This document shows, in pieces, positions 1 through 11,340 of a stretch of 64,000 nt of DNA; position 1 is the first letter of the stretch; each line of letters opens with the position of its first letter. A model generated the notes under the pieces. It made no database searches and was not told the origin of the DNA. It saw only the letters and a program-made list of their open reading frames with translations. The position numbers and the translations under genes were made by a program. The stretch lies in contig NC_092579.1 in NCBI RefSeq assembly GCF_037975245.1, positions 13,252,678-13,316,677 of the forward strand. The letters run 5' to 3'. The DNA comes from Apostichopus japonicus. Its lineage: Eukaryota; Echinodermata; Holothuroidea; Aspidochirotida; Stichopodidae.

Positions 1-253
1 TATCACATAATATTGAACTTATATATAACACTTTTTGTCTACATTCGACACAAACACACGGAAACACTTTCTTAAATTAAACATGTATCCTTATATGGTA
101 TGTTCTTATACCAAAATTCACTGATATAAATGCAAAAGATCTTGGACTGTGTACAGTCTGAAGGGAATTTATAACCGCTTCTAAGTAAAATTTACTTTAC
201 CACAAGAACTTAACTTAATCTAGGATTTCCACACGACAAATCTTTGTAATGTT

Positions 254-890
254 TCTCAAATAAACAACTCTAATCTAGGTATGCTTATAGCTTTTACAGG
301 AGCCACCTTCGCTTTTGAAGCTACTAACTGCACCCTGATTCCATTTACCCCCATGGTTGTTAAATAAACCACAGCTGCATATGCATCACTTGAAGCATCA
401 CAAAATACATGCATTCTTTGGTCTGCCTTACCCTTTGGGCACAAGCATATTCCAATATCAATTTTGTCTAAATTAACTAAATTTTCCAACCACTTTCTGA
501 TTTCTGATTCTAGACCCCCTACATTAGGATCATCCCAATCAAGTTCTTTTTCCCCAATTATTTTGCATTCAAATCTTAGCTACTTCTATAATAGGCCCAA
601 TAGTTCCAAGAGGATCAAACACTGATGATAGCTTGCTTAAAACAATTTGCTTGGTTAAGGTTTCAACATTACTAACCATTACTGGCTTCTTAAGTTGAAA
701 TTTGTCTGACTCTGCCTGCCAAGTCAATCCTAAGGTCTTTGTTGACGGCAACCTCTGTCTAGTTTTATCAACTGACTTAGCCCTATGTTCCTTTGGAATC
801 CCTTCTAAAAGCGTCTTTGAGTTTGATATCCATTTCATGGGTTTCATGCCCTCTTGGCCCCGTAGAGCAACCAACTGGGTATACAATTCT
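254..890 (-). pseudogene. BEL/Pao retrotransposon pol fragment (RT C-terminus to RNase H start)
   Basis: Read on the minus strand, 886 to about 570 encodes the end of a BEL/Pao-type reverse transcriptase. Diagnostic pieces are MKWISNSKTLLEGIP, RLPSTKTLGLTW and LSSVFDPLGTIGPI. A frame change near 555-580 is followed by an open stretch from about 560 to 256 with KWLENLVNLDKIDIG, the RNase H-like start HVFCDASSDAYAAVVYL, and the family motif VAPVKAISIPRLEL. In intact elements this part of pol copies RNA into DNA and leads into RNase H and integrase. Here there is no upstream gag, protease or RT palm, no downstream integrase, no visible LTR, and at least one frameshift, so it is a dead fragment. 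The BEL/Pao assignment rests on recognised motif order and is fairly secure. Confidence 0.8.
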
Positions 891-1160
891 TATATCCTTT
901 CCACCATTAACAATCTCACACCTCATAAGTCTCACTACCAGTCTTTTCCCTGTGAACTTATAAGGTTTCATTTTGACGGAATGACAGATGAAGCATTCAT
1001 TCGGAAACATGTGGCGTTCCCTCCACTCTCTTGGACCACTTGTATTGTCGGACCAGAGGGCGCGTTTCCTTGGCGGTTCGTTTTCATCTGCGTCATCATT
1101 CAGCTTGTTTACATCCGTTTCTATATGAGTAAAATTAAAAGAAGAAATAGCTGTTAAATA
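890..1160 (-). pseudogene. Exon-like frame with a CxxC motif, mobile-element-like protein (partial)
   Basis: On the minus strand, a possible acceptor (catatag) near 1112 opens a frame reading TDVNKLNDDADENEPPRKRA, then WRERHMFPNECFICHSVKMK and a basic stretch GKRLVVRLMRCEIVNGGKD. An acidic/basic linker followed by a CxxC pair and a further Cys about 25 residues on resembles an uncharacterised protein family that I associate with invertebrate repeats. That resemblance is from memory and not verified. The frame runs directly into the BEL/Pao pol fragment, in another frame, near 890, suggesting the element inserted here or replaced its 3' end. It may belong with the frame at 2320-2576 on the same strand. 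No function can be assigned. Confidence 0.35.
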
Positions 1161-1202
1161 ATGTTTTGCAACAAGAAAGGTAAGTTTTAAAATTTTGAGC
1201 AA

Positions 1203-2319
1203 GGATTATTTGCCTCCACAGTTTTTGTTACTTAAGATTCAAAGCATTTTGCTCCCAACTTTTACTCCCTAATCATTGGGATCATTCAATAATCAAAAAG
1301 GAAAATAATATTTAGAGTTTAACTTTTATGTTTAATAATTTGAAGGAAGAATAAATTGCCAATGTTCAGCAACATGCTCTAGCAAAATCTTTGAATTTCT
1401 TAAAGGCATTTAAAGTAACCTCGCAATCTTTACACAAGTTGACAGAAAAGGTTACCTTTCCAAATTCAAAATGCATATATAGAGCCTACCCTTGTAAATA
1501 CTGTTTTTATTTTGTTTACCGTATTTGCCGTAACAAAAAAATTAATCTATATATGTCTTCTTCCTATTGAGGGCCCATTCCCATAAGTCATAATGAACTA
1601 AGAAGTACATGCATACCATCAGTGTATCAGGACTATGTATATTGCTCATGTTTGAATGATGACAAGAAAATTACAACAAGAAAATTAAATTTTGTTGATA
1701 AAATATGCTCTATGTAGGCTATATGCAGTAGGCTATATGCAGTGTTTTTGATCAAACCTGTCATTTGCTTTGTCAGCCTGGTGTAACCCACAAGTTGAGA
1801 CATTTGAAAGAAATATGCTGGTCAATGGTGTTGTTTACATCACAGTCAAACTGTTTACTAATAGACCTTATACTGTGTGTGAGCATATCTTTTCTGGATT
1901 GAATTCGAAAAGCCAGATTTGAATTAGGGTAAAATTTGCATAGGCCTACTACTAGTAGATATTTTGCCTTGCACCAGCAAGATATTTCTATCGCTATATT
2001 ACCTTTGCATAGTGGTTATATTGTGTATGTTAAAATTCGCCAAGTTTAGTCAAATTGGCTGAGCTCTACGCCGAACATACATTTTTTTTCCAAGTGGGCA
2101 ATTTGGAAAAACAGTGGTAGGGCCTAGCCGCCTAGGCTATGCCTAACTAAAATTAAGGGGCTGGTTGGAAAAAAATGGATTAATACAAAATCTTACATAT
2201 TTTTGACAAAAATACTAGTACATACCTGCAGCGCGTTTTTCAGCGAGTTTTGCCTGCCTTTTGACTTTGGTTATGTCGCAAAACCGTTTGTAACATTCAA
2301 TGTGGTATCATCATATGTC
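1203..2319. other. AT-rich stretch without recognised gene
   Basis: I see no coding exon here. It contains a short tandem duplication of 'taggctatatgcag' at about 1715-1744 and one TAGGCCTA palindrome at 1941-1948. If the two minus-strand frames on either side (890-1160 and 2320-2576) are exons of one gene remnant, this stretch would be its intron. Confidence 0.4.
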
Positions 2320-2576
2320 TCGATGTAGTAAAACTTCCCCAACACATTCTGAAATTGTTAACGTTAGGCCGATCGCCGTCGCGGAATTTCTGGCTATTTC
2401 TGCCTCCTTGCAATCAAATTGTGTCCACTCCAAGGCAAATTTCTTAAATCTCTCTTATGAATTACTTGTCAGTTCAATAAATTTTGATTTAGAGCAATCT
2501 TTAACGTGTATAATACAGTTTTCTCGAAGCGACTTTCGTGTAACACCTCCACTACTGAACGCGGCCATTTTTGTTT
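2320..2576 (-). pseudogene. Exon-like frame starting ATGGCCGC with one internal stop; unrecognised
   Basis: The minus strand opens with ATGGCCGCG at about 2564-2572 and encodes MAAFSSGGVTRKSLRENC, then IHVKDCSKSKFIELTSNS. One in-frame TAA follows (about 2457), after which the same frame continues as ERFKKFALEWTQFDCKEAEI and on to about 2320. Continuation of amphipathic, protein-like sequence in the same frame after a single stop suggests a coding exon disabled by one substitution, or a sequencing error. It could be the N-terminal exon of the same mobile-element-like protein as the Cys frame at 890-1160. I do not recognise a named family. Confidence 0.3.
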
Positions 2577-2624
2577 TCGGAACAATTGTTCTGTCCATAT
2601 TAACAAACCTTGTGATTGGTTGAT

Positions 2625-3450
2625 TCGCCGAAATTTCGTGTTTGCCGCAAGAATGTCTCTCGTACGACATTTCTGATTGGTAGAAAATAGCCTCGTACAA
2701 TAACGCAAAAGGACCCGATTTCTGTTAGATTTTTACCAATTTTTAAGCATATATACCAGCATCGCAAGTGGGGACAACTGAATATCCATTCAGAATAATA
2801 TTTTCATATTTATCATTTACATATTATCCCCTCCCTCTTTGTGTTGCACGGAATGAAACGAAATCAAGGGATGTACCACGGCCTAGTTATCGAATGTCGC
2901 CATTTCGTGTTACCCTAGATATAACCTTAGACAACCGCCTTCCTTGGAATTCCCAACGTTGAAAACAAAATAATATTCAAAGTTGTGTACACGGCTTTCG
3001 ACGTGATTTCGACCTGAAAAATTCCATCCTAAGAGAAAGGAATGTTGATTAATTCCAATCGATATTTCGACAGTCATAATATGACGTCCCTCGGTAGTTC
3101 GAGGACATTTTACGTGATACAGATGTGGCATGTCCCGAGATTACGAAAAGATCGCCTGTTAGGCCCTTAAATTGTGACCTTAACCAGGGGTTTGTGCCAA
3201 GTTCGTTAATCATCGCATTCGACCTGTGCCGCGGAGAAACTTACGATTGGAAGGTTTCCAACCTAACTGTGCAGGTCTAAGATGAGTAACACAATTGTTG
3301 TTGTTTTTTTAACGTATACAGTGACACAGAAAGAGTTGTGAGTCAGTGCAGCGGGGATCATGATGAATTTCTACAAACAGGTGTATTTAATGTTAAACAC
3401 ATGATCCGCGTTGCATGCGTCCGTCCTATTCATGATCAGATAACGGCGGT
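2625..3450. other. Intergenic, no gene recognised
   Basis: Only short spurious frames occur. The composition is slightly richer in CpG than the surroundings (for example 2860-3240). No terminal repeats or exon signals stood out. Confidence 0.4.
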
Positions 3451-3454
3451 TTAA

Positions 3455-4200
3455 AGGCATCGAAGACTCGCCCCAAATCGCGTGCCGCCCTGTGAAAAGT
3501 TAACTTTCCGTTGCTTGCAAGTGAATATTTTTCCTATTGCTACAAAATGCAGACACTAATGAAACGTGATACCTTGTTATCTTTCAGTGGCGTAGGAAGG
3601 TACTTTTGAGTGGGGGGGGGGCTGAAGACTGATGGCGGGCCTGGGGGAGGGGTCTCAGGGGAGGGGATGTCCCCCTCCCCTTTGGAATTTTTTGCATTTC
3701 CAGGTAGCCTCAGATGCAATTTGATGCAATATAGCACACTTCAACACCCACTCCATTTTGTAAACTTAATTTTGTATTTTCACCAGGCCTCAGATGCAAT
3801 TTGGTGCTCCAAATGAGATTTTTTTTTCTCATTTGAAAATGAAAAAGGGGTTTTCTGACTTGCGAAGCGGGGGGGGGGGGCGGAATGATACTTCCGCCCC
3901 TCCACATTTTTCACGGGGGGGGGGGGCTGGCGCCCCCCAGCACCCCGGTTCCTACGCCCTTGTTATCTTTTATCTAGACCTGAGATTGTCCATCGCTGAT
4001 ATGTACACTGTGTTATGGGTATTGACCGTAGTTGCATGTAGTGACTGTACGCTTGTGTCTAATTACCGACGGTATATAGCAAGCTGTGTGTGTATTTTCT
4101 GAGATCGATGGTGGTGTCTAACACTTCTGGTTACACCTCAGTCGAAACTAGGTCAGATTACCGGCATGAGACGTTCCTCGTGCGCGAGTCTTCACACCAT
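3455..4200 (+). mobile_element. TTAA-flanked MITE, family 1, copy A (interrupted)
   Basis: The left end is AGGCATCGAAGACTCGCCCC after TTAA (3451-3454). The right end is GCGCGAGTCTTCACACCAT before TTAA (4201-4204). The inverted core GAAGACTCGC/GCGAGTCTTC is shared by all four copies in this window. The intact length of the family is about 340-360 bp; this copy is longer because a second element sits inside it at 3585-3962. A TTAA target is typical of piggyBac-type transposition, but the ends do not show a recognised piggyBac consensus, so the superfamily is inferred. It has no coding capacity. Confidence 0.8.
3585..3962 (+). mobile_element. hAT-like MITE, family 2, nested in the TTAA MITE
   Basis: The element begins CAGTGGCGTAGGAAGG and ends TTCCTACGCCCTTG. 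It is flanked by a perfect 8-bp duplication TTATCTTT (3577-3584 and 3963-3970). The uninterrupted target is visible in the sibling MITE copy at 21345-21702, where the same sequence reads straight through. An 8-bp duplication and CAGTGGCGTA ends fit the hAT superfamily. It contains two repeats of a motif like CCTCAGATGCAATTTG and long G tracts (3612-3621, 3869-3880, 3915-3926). A second copy, in the other orientation, is at 59505-59865. Confidence 0.88.
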
Positions 4201-4204
4201 TTAA

Positions 4205-5300
4205 AGCAGAACACAAACAGTATGTCCTTTTATGCCACTTTATGTCACTTTTATGTCACTTTAAAGTATGTTAATTTAAAAAGCAGAACACTAAAAGGAT
4301 GTCACTTGAGTAATAAATCTTTTTAAGTAAATAGATAATGAAAAACTTACTGGGAAATGTTAGACAATGGAGAAGTGCAATGAAATTAACGGCTGGGATT
4401 CGAATCCCGTTCTAGTCATAAATGTCTTTGTTTGCTCTTTGCGAAGTATGGAATCTAGTTAGTTACAATGGAATAGCAAAAGCGTTGATTCATAGGAGTC
4501 ATACGGATGCATGCGTGGTCCATCACCCTATTCAGCTGAGAATCCAACAAAAGAAACAGGAAAGGAGAATCGTTCCTGTAGTTTGTCAATTCACTACTAC
4601 TCAGGTGGAGATACCATGCCAAGAAGTATAAGGCCGTTGTAAGAACGTTTCAAACAATTAGGCTATGATGTTCGTGAGTTTCAGCAGCAGATGTCACACA
4701 CGATGGGGGGGGGGGAAGGGGTCACCTCATGGAGGTAAATCACATATTCACACGACAGTGTGGAAGCAGCAATACCTACGCGATGATTCTGCCAAGCTAT
4801 ATATATAACTTAGTTTTGAAGTAACTTTCTGTGTTCGAGTCTGTTTCAACGAAGAATCTCCATGAAGGAGGTGCTCACCACATTGACAATGTTAGTTCAG
4901 TAAAACTATAGTACAGTCAAAGGCATTATAGAGTTGACTTGTTGCTTTGGGTAGAATTAATTAATCACACTTAGGTATTTCGGTATTCAAATCTTCCGCT
5001 TTAATTAAGCTTCGTTATTGAACTCAGTGAAATGCTCCTTTAAGGCTAAATTGCTGATAACATCGCCTCAGTGCAAGCATGACAAGTGGATAGTCCAGAT
5101 GAAAATTTGTTATATTTGACATATAAATAAATAGACATAGAGGAACATATTCTAAGAATCCTTGCATAATATGGACTAATGGCAGTGTTTGGCACTGTCT
5201 ACTATTTTTCTACTACTGTCTACTAATTTTGTGCATAAGTCATCCTTCAAAGTGCGTATTCTGGGTTCCATGCAGCTTTATTCAAGAAATCACTCTGTAA
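4205..5300. other. Intergenic, no gene recognised
   Basis: Holds a small 'tatgtcactt' repetition at 4220-4265 and a G tract near 4706. I see no exon with supporting splice sites. Confidence 0.4.
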
Positions 5301-5305
5301 GTAGC

Positions 5306-5482
5306 ATACATAACATTTACAATACCAGTTACGTATAAGACCATAGTACATTCTAAACTCCTATAGATAACATGTACAATACCAGTTAAGTAAGACCATA
5401 GTACAGTCTCAACTCCCAGATAACAAGTACAATACCAGTTAAGTATAAAGACCACATAGTTTACAGTCTAAACTCCTTAGTC
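5306..5482 (+). repeat. Minisatellite, about 55-60 bp unit, three copies
   Basis: Three successive imperfect copies share the order 'acaataccagtta', 'agaccatagtac' and 'ctaaactcc' (starts near 5306, 5367 and 5423). Differences are small indels and substitutions. Non-coding. Confidence 0.75.
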
Positions 5483-5484
5483 AT

Positions 5485-7309
5485 ATGTTGGTTCTTCACC
5501 ATTTAACTAAGTAATCAACAGACGGCAATTAATATTTGATTACAATGTAAACAATAGCAGTAAAACTGGGAACTGCTGGTCAAAGGTTTGGGTCTGTATG
5601 TATTTTGTCTTGTATTCTTTTCCGTTTGAGGCAGTTTTATTCTGTGACTCTTGCGTTCAAAGGGCAGTGTTAATCCCTTTGAATTCGGTTTCGATTTGAG
5701 ACCTACTTTATATCTATTTACGGGAACCGACTTTTTTTACACTTCCAGTCGAGGTGTGGTTCTGACACTACACTAAACCCCGCTCCACCACCCCCAGCAC
5801 CCTATCCGGTTTAATCAGCATTTCTTTGTAGTGTAGCTATATCAGTGCTAGTAATTAGAGCAACCTGTAGATATAGCGGGATATAGCAACCTGTAGATAT
5901 AGCTGTAGACATTGCGGGTTATTATACTATCTATCTGGACAGATATGCAGTTCAATGTGTTGTATAGTTGACTGATAAACAAACAAGAAGATTTACACTT
6001 TGAACTCAGACAATACTCGAAATATTTCTACGATTACAGTAAACTTGTGAAGAGTAGATAAGAGTATTTTATTGAACAATGAAAGAAGAGAGAATTAAGA
6101 CTATTGGATGGTGTAACAGATAATGGATGTAATCCAGCTTCTTTGATAAAACAGTCGCCATGTGGTGATCCGAGATGGAATCATTTCTATAGTGTTTACA
6201 CTTGAAGAAAGACTTACAGTGTTATGGTTTGTCGACATTACTGCTGACTCGTTACCTGATTCGAATGATAGAACAAATATACTGACATTCCGTAGTAGAG
6301 ATAAGGGAGTTGAGGGGGGGGGGGGGGTTGTTCATTATCAAACTCTAAGACTATTTATCGCTGTACAGAGCTGAAGTTCACAGCACTTATTTTACACTCA
6401 TACGTCGCGATTAGTTGAAATTGAAAACATATATAGCCTATACCGATCTTTCGGTCATAGAGTGACTTTCAATTTGTTTTTTGTTTTTAAATTCCAGCAT
6501 TTGCATTATTAAATATCAATTTTTAGAAAGACTTCATTATAAAATGATTATTTATTTGCTGTTCAGTACGAAAGTTACCAGATACTGGAGAGAACGCATG
6601 TGAATCATATTTACCGAGTTTGTCGGATGTGAAAGATCATCATGCAGTAGTAGTCCGGCCCAAATGCTAGCATGATAAAACTTGCTAGAAGTTCACATCT
6701 CCAGATTACTTCCAGACTCCGAGGAGTGTTAAATTAGATAATTAAAATATTTCTGTAAGTGAGTGTTTAATTACGTTTGTTGCAGGCATAGCAAGAGTAG
6801 ACATTATTTGACTTTCTACTTTATTTAGGGTTACTACTGCTGACCTTCAAGACTGGTTGCCAAATATTACCTCATTCTCTGGGAATAATATGGAAGTACG
6901 CCCTCATTACATTCGCTCATTCGTCTTCTTACGTCATGCTGTGTGAAGCGCCAGTGGCGTGCGCAAGCGGGGGGGGGGGGGCGTGGGCTTGGAGACCCCC
7001 CTCCTCACACCTTCGGAGGAAATAATTTCTTTGTTCGGTGCCCCGGTTCTTTTTCCTGGTGACTTTTCTTAAAAGTATTATTATGTTCCCCTTCTAAGTG
7101 GAATCGAGATACACCCGTGACGATGATCACAGAGTCTTGACGCAAGGGGATTGGGTTGAGAACGGATCAGTCGGTTCTTTGTTTGGTGCCCAGGTTCTTT
7201 CCTGGGTGACTTTTCTTAAAAATCGAAAGCAATCGCTTCTCGGTCCTCTGGCTAAGATCATGTGTAGAAATTGTGTCTACGGGAATCTGCCAATAAGTAT
7301 GTATTTTTG
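5485..7309. other. Intergenic with simple repeats
   Basis: No gene is recognised. A short local duplication 'aacctgtagatatagc' lies at 5860-5905. Long G tracts are at 6314-6327 and 6969-6981. The latter follows 'cagtggcgtgcgcaag', which resembles the start of a hAT-like repeat; no matching right end with a duplication was found. Confidence 0.4.
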
Positions 7310-7490
7310 CATGTATGTATGTTAGATCCTCCTGCAAACAGGAACTCGCGAAGAAGCCACCATTGGCTTATCAAAGCCGCAAGCTGACCGAAGTCAGTCT
7401 CTTAGATTCATTTTTAACGTCCATGATTATGAATTGTCAATTGTCGACAACTCTGTAACTGGACAACATACATTAATCTTGAAGTGACTC
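7310..7490 (-). repeat. tRNA-derived SINE, family S1, 5'-truncated copy
   Basis: This is the reverse-strand equivalent of the SINE bodies at 49331-49498 and 50885-51057. Shared blocks include the 'catgtatgtatgtta' tail, 'aactcgcgaagaagcc', 'aagctgaccgaagtcagtctct' in part, and 'taacgtccatgattatgaat'. It stops just inside the box B region ('gactcg'), so the tRNA-like head is missing, as expected of incomplete reverse transcription. Confidence 0.8.
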
Positions 7491-7585
7491 GTAATTTTAA
7501 TATGACGTAAAGTTAGAAAAGGACCAATAACAAAATAGCATTCGTCTTTTAATGAGTTAAACATATGTTATGCCGGATAATTGAT

Positions 7586-7745
7586 ACTGGCTGCCCCCTG
7601 CATGCTTCAGTACACGGTTGTGTACCTTATCACCCTGGGTACTGGCTTCCCCCTGCATGCTTCAGTACACGGTTGTGTACCCTAGCACCCTGGGTACTGG
7701 CTGCCCCCTGCATGCTTCAGTACACGGTTGTGTACCTTAGCACCC
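7586..7745 (+). repeat. Minisatellite, 55-bp unit, three copies
   Basis: Three nearly identical units of 55 bp each contain 'ctgcatgcttcagtacac' and the near-palindrome GTACACGGTTGTGTAC. Because 55 is not a multiple of three, the translated repeat changes frame; the overlapping 94-aa frame is not a gene. Confidence 0.85.
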
Positions 7746-7899
7746 ATCTCCCCTTTTTTGTTGTGACACTAAATCGTCACATAAGGTTGTGGCCTACTAT
7801 CTTCACTCTAACTATTAAGAAGGGTAGGATAGTTTGGTTTCGATTATAATCGTAACCTATGCATTCATGCAGGCGGAGAGCGTGTGTGTGTGTGTGATG

Positions 7900-8460
7900 T
7901 CTCGCTTGTAAACACGATATCTCAAGAATGGAACCTTGGATCAATATAATATTTGGTGTATATGAGTACCACATTGAGTAAAAGAACTCTATCGTTTTGT
8001 GGGAGGTGCTAGGTCATTTGGAGTCACCAGGGGCCAAATAGTGAAAACCTTGAAACACGTTATCTCAAGGAGGTAAACTTGGACCAATCTCATATTTCGT
8101 GAGTAGGAGGACCACATTTAGGAGCAAAAGCCTATAGTTTTTTTTTGTGGAGATCAAGGTCATTTGGGGTCACCAGGGATCAAATTGAGTAAGCCTTGTA
8201 AACACGATATCTCAAGCAGGAAAGCTTGGATCAATCTCGCATTTCGTGTGAAGGAGTACCACATTGAGTTCAAGATCCCAATTGCATGTTTTTGGGGTCA
8301 CTAGAGGTCAAATTGTGAAAACCTTGTAAACACGATAACTCAAGAAGGGAAGGTTGGACGAATCTCATATTTAGTATGTAGTTGGTAAACGTTCCAGTTC
8401 AAGACTTTATTGAGGTCAAAGGTCAGTTGGAGTCACCAGACGCCTAATTGTGGAACCTAG
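7900..8460 (+). repeat. About 130-bp repeat array rich in AGGTCA half-sites, four copies
   Basis: Four diverged units follow each other. Each has the order 'cttgtaaacacgatatctcaag', 'ggatcaatctcatatttcgt', 'gagtaccacattgag', then a G-rich block such as AGGTCATTTGGGGTCACCAG. The blocks occur near 8013, 8164, 8292 and 8414. Within them AGGTCA-like hexamers recur every 10 bp, that is direct repeats with 4-bp spacing. The array is non-coding. Whether the hexamers bind anything is unknown; they may only be part of the repeat. Confidence 0.75.
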
Positions 8461-9667
8461 TTTTATAAGCTACCGTATCTCCCACAGACCAGCCTATTAG
8501 ATAACATGTGCGTTAAGCTTCTTACGAATAGGAGGCTATTGGCGATTGAAAATGAGCTTATTGGCATCCGTAGAATCTAAATCTCAAAACTCAAAACAGG
8601 AACATATTTGCATTGGCTTCAACGTGCCGCTCGGAAGCCCTACTTTGCGTGCAAAAAGGTGTACTTTGTAGTACAGCGGTTCTATTGGACGTTTTCCGTC
8701 GTATTTACTTCAAGTTCGATGTAGTTTTGTTGTGACCAGGCAGCGTTTATGAAACTTAACAGTTCGTCTAGCTAGATTTTTTACTATGACCAATCTCAAT
8801 GCGAAATAATTGTGTAAACGGTCTTAGTTTGGCAGTGAGTTCACGAGCATTTGTCTGGATCGGCTGTTGATCCCAATTTGTGTAGTCTCTTCCACCAGTT
8901 TCAGCATAGCTAGGCCTTAAAAGTAACGTTCGACTTTCGTCACGCTTATGATTATGGGAAAACTTGAACAAACCTGGGTAGGCCTGTGAGCAATTTTATG
9001 TTGTTTAGGCCAGCAACGGTTGGGTAGAATAGGGTTCGTTAACACAACACCTTGAAGAATACCAGTCAGAATATACCAATACACTTAAGATGGCAAAACA
9101 TCTCCTTAATTATTTCTCAAGGCATTTTCCTACTGGCTATCAGATATAATTCGCAAAGTATAGAACAATTTAAAGAGTTTTAAGACAAGTTTGCTGTTGT
9201 TGCTGCTAGGAATTTTGGAAGATAGATGCTCTTACAACTTCAGATTTTCATTGCGTAAAAGATCGTTTTGATTTAGGCAGTGTAATGGAGTAATAGCGAT
9301 ATTTTTCGCGCGTCAATCTGCAGCTAAAAGACAAGATAAATAACGGGGCAAATGTCGAAGTCGCGCTAATCGAGTAGCGGTTCAAAGTAGCAGTAAGGTA
9401 ATGTATAGGCTTAGGACTCGCTCACACCTAGCTACTGTATATAGTATATACCTATTAATATAGGAGCCATAATGTAACAGAAGCCAAGCTATCTTCGTAT
9501 GTGGTTTTACAAACGTTTTACTTTTAATTGAATTTTAATTTGAAAAACATGATTTTTTCCCCCAAAATCTCCAAAATTACGTTTCTGCTTTACCATATAT
9601 AAACAAAATTCGCAGGTTGCTTCTCGTTTCAAGAGTCAAACCACATGTACACACGCTGGCCCAGCTG
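8461..9667. other. Intergenic, no gene recognised
   Basis: No exon or repeat end was identified in this stretch. An AT-rich segment precedes the TA repeat that starts near 9688. Confidence 0.4.
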
Positions 9668-9681
9668 GTTATAGTTTATAC

Positions 9682-9852
<171 letters not shown>

Positions 9853-10087
9853 ACAGTTTATACTCCAATATATATAGGTTATAGTTTATATACTCCAATA
9901 TATATAGGTTATAGTCTATACTCCAAAATATATAGGTTATAGTTTATACTTCAATATATATATATAGGTTATAGTTTATACTTCAATATATATCGTTTAT
10001 ACGACTTGAGCAAGTCTACGTCACGATGACTGGTTCGATAGTAACGTGCATCCGATCGATAATATAAGTGCGCGTGTTCCGCGCGTA

Positions 10088-10362
10088 TAGCTGCACGCCT
10101 AATTTTTATTCCTAGGACGGATAAGGGTTTCAGGTTTTTCCGGAATTTACAAATTCGTATGAAATCAGAGTTAGGGTTTAGAAAGTGGGATAGGAATTCA
10201 GGTCCTGGGAAAATGAAGGATTGTCGTTCATAATCTGGGGTCAAAACTAGGAAAAAAGATTCAGAACATGTTTTTTGAAAAAGCGTCACATGTTTGGAAT
10301 CCAGGGATTTGATTGGCCGATGCCCTTATTCGTCCTAGGAAAAAATACGCCAGCTGCATGTA
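10088..10362. mobile_element. Short inverted-repeat element inside the fold-back core
   Basis: The sequence TTCCTAGGACGGATAAGGG near 10107 is mirrored by CCCTTATTCGTCCTAGGAA near 10324-10342, a 19-bp inverted repeat with one mismatch. The inverted repeat is flanked by a direct AGCTGCA on both sides (about 10089-10095 and 10353-10359). This looks like a MITE with a 7-bp target duplication that entered the core later. The exact ends are uncertain by a few bases. Confidence 0.55.
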
Positions 10363-10446
10363 CTATAGTGTGCCATACACCTAACCTTTTGGAGATTGTT
10401 TGAAATATTGCCTGAAAATTAAATTGATTTTGATCGATTCATTGAA

Positions 10447-10731
10447 GCGTTTGTGTCAATTTCGAACGTTTACAGAGAAGCATGTAGGTTACAACACACG
10501 GCGGACTCACAGGGAGCACACATTTGTAGGGGTGATATTAATGCTGCAGCTAATTTCCTGCGTGTTTCCCATGATATTGGCAATGACATACCACTAAGCA
10601 TTGATTCAAGCCAACTTTTAACAGCGCTTGAGAATGTGCAATCGCTATTATCATCAGAAGAACATGAAATAAAGAAATGGACTACAGTTACCAATGTCCC
10701 GTGGAACGACATGGTTTTGCAGGGCGACCAA
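10447..10731 (+). other. Exon-like open frame in the fold-back core; unrecognised
   Basis: An open frame from 10423 to the donor-like CAAG|GTAAAT at 10731/10732 encodes soluble, helix-rich sequence including RGDINAAANFLRVSHD, SSQLLTALENVQSLLSSEE and KKWTTVTNVPWNDM. A stop at 10420-10422 lies upstream, and a weak acceptor (gaag) at 10446 would open it. Composition looks more like real protein than its surroundings. It could be a captured host exon, part of a degenerate transposase, or chance. No family is recognised. Confidence 0.3.
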
Positions 10732-11340
10732 GGTAAATATTGTTCCCATGTAACTGTGTAAGCAGTTTTCCGTTAACCATTGCATCAAGTGCATGAGTGT
10801 GTGTGTGTGGGGGGGGGGGGGGGCGAACGTGGAAAGACTTCGACAGGTCTAGCGGCCCTATATGACTTTCGTAGTCCATAGTAACATACCAATACATTCA
10901 AAGTGCATTCGAACCAGTAATCGAGATGTAGACTTGCTCAAGTCGTATAAACTATATATTTTGAAGTATAAACTATAACCTATTGGAGTATAAACTATAA
11001 CATATATATATTGGAGTATAAATTTTAACCTATATATATTGGAGTATAACCTATGTATATTGTAGTATAAACTATAACCTATCTATATTGGAGTATAAAC
11101 TATATATATATTGAAGTATAAACTATAACCTATATATATGAGAGTATAAACTATAACCTATATATATATATTGGAATATAAACTATAACCAATATATATA
11201 TATATATTGGAGTATAAACTATAATCTATTTATATTGGAGTATAAACTATAACAATTGGGATATAATCTATAACATATATATATATATATGGGTATAATC
11301 TAAATATATATATGGTTTCATAACCTATAATTGGAGTATA

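Noticed and set aside
4390-4420. Possible tRNA T-arm (GGGATTCGAATCCCG)
   Set aside because: There is no A-box or acceptor stem at the right distance; it is probably a chance palindrome or SINE remnant.
7580-7745. Possible CRISPR-like array
   Set aside because: These are contiguous near-identical 55-bp units without variable spacers, in a eukaryotic genome; it is a minisatellite.
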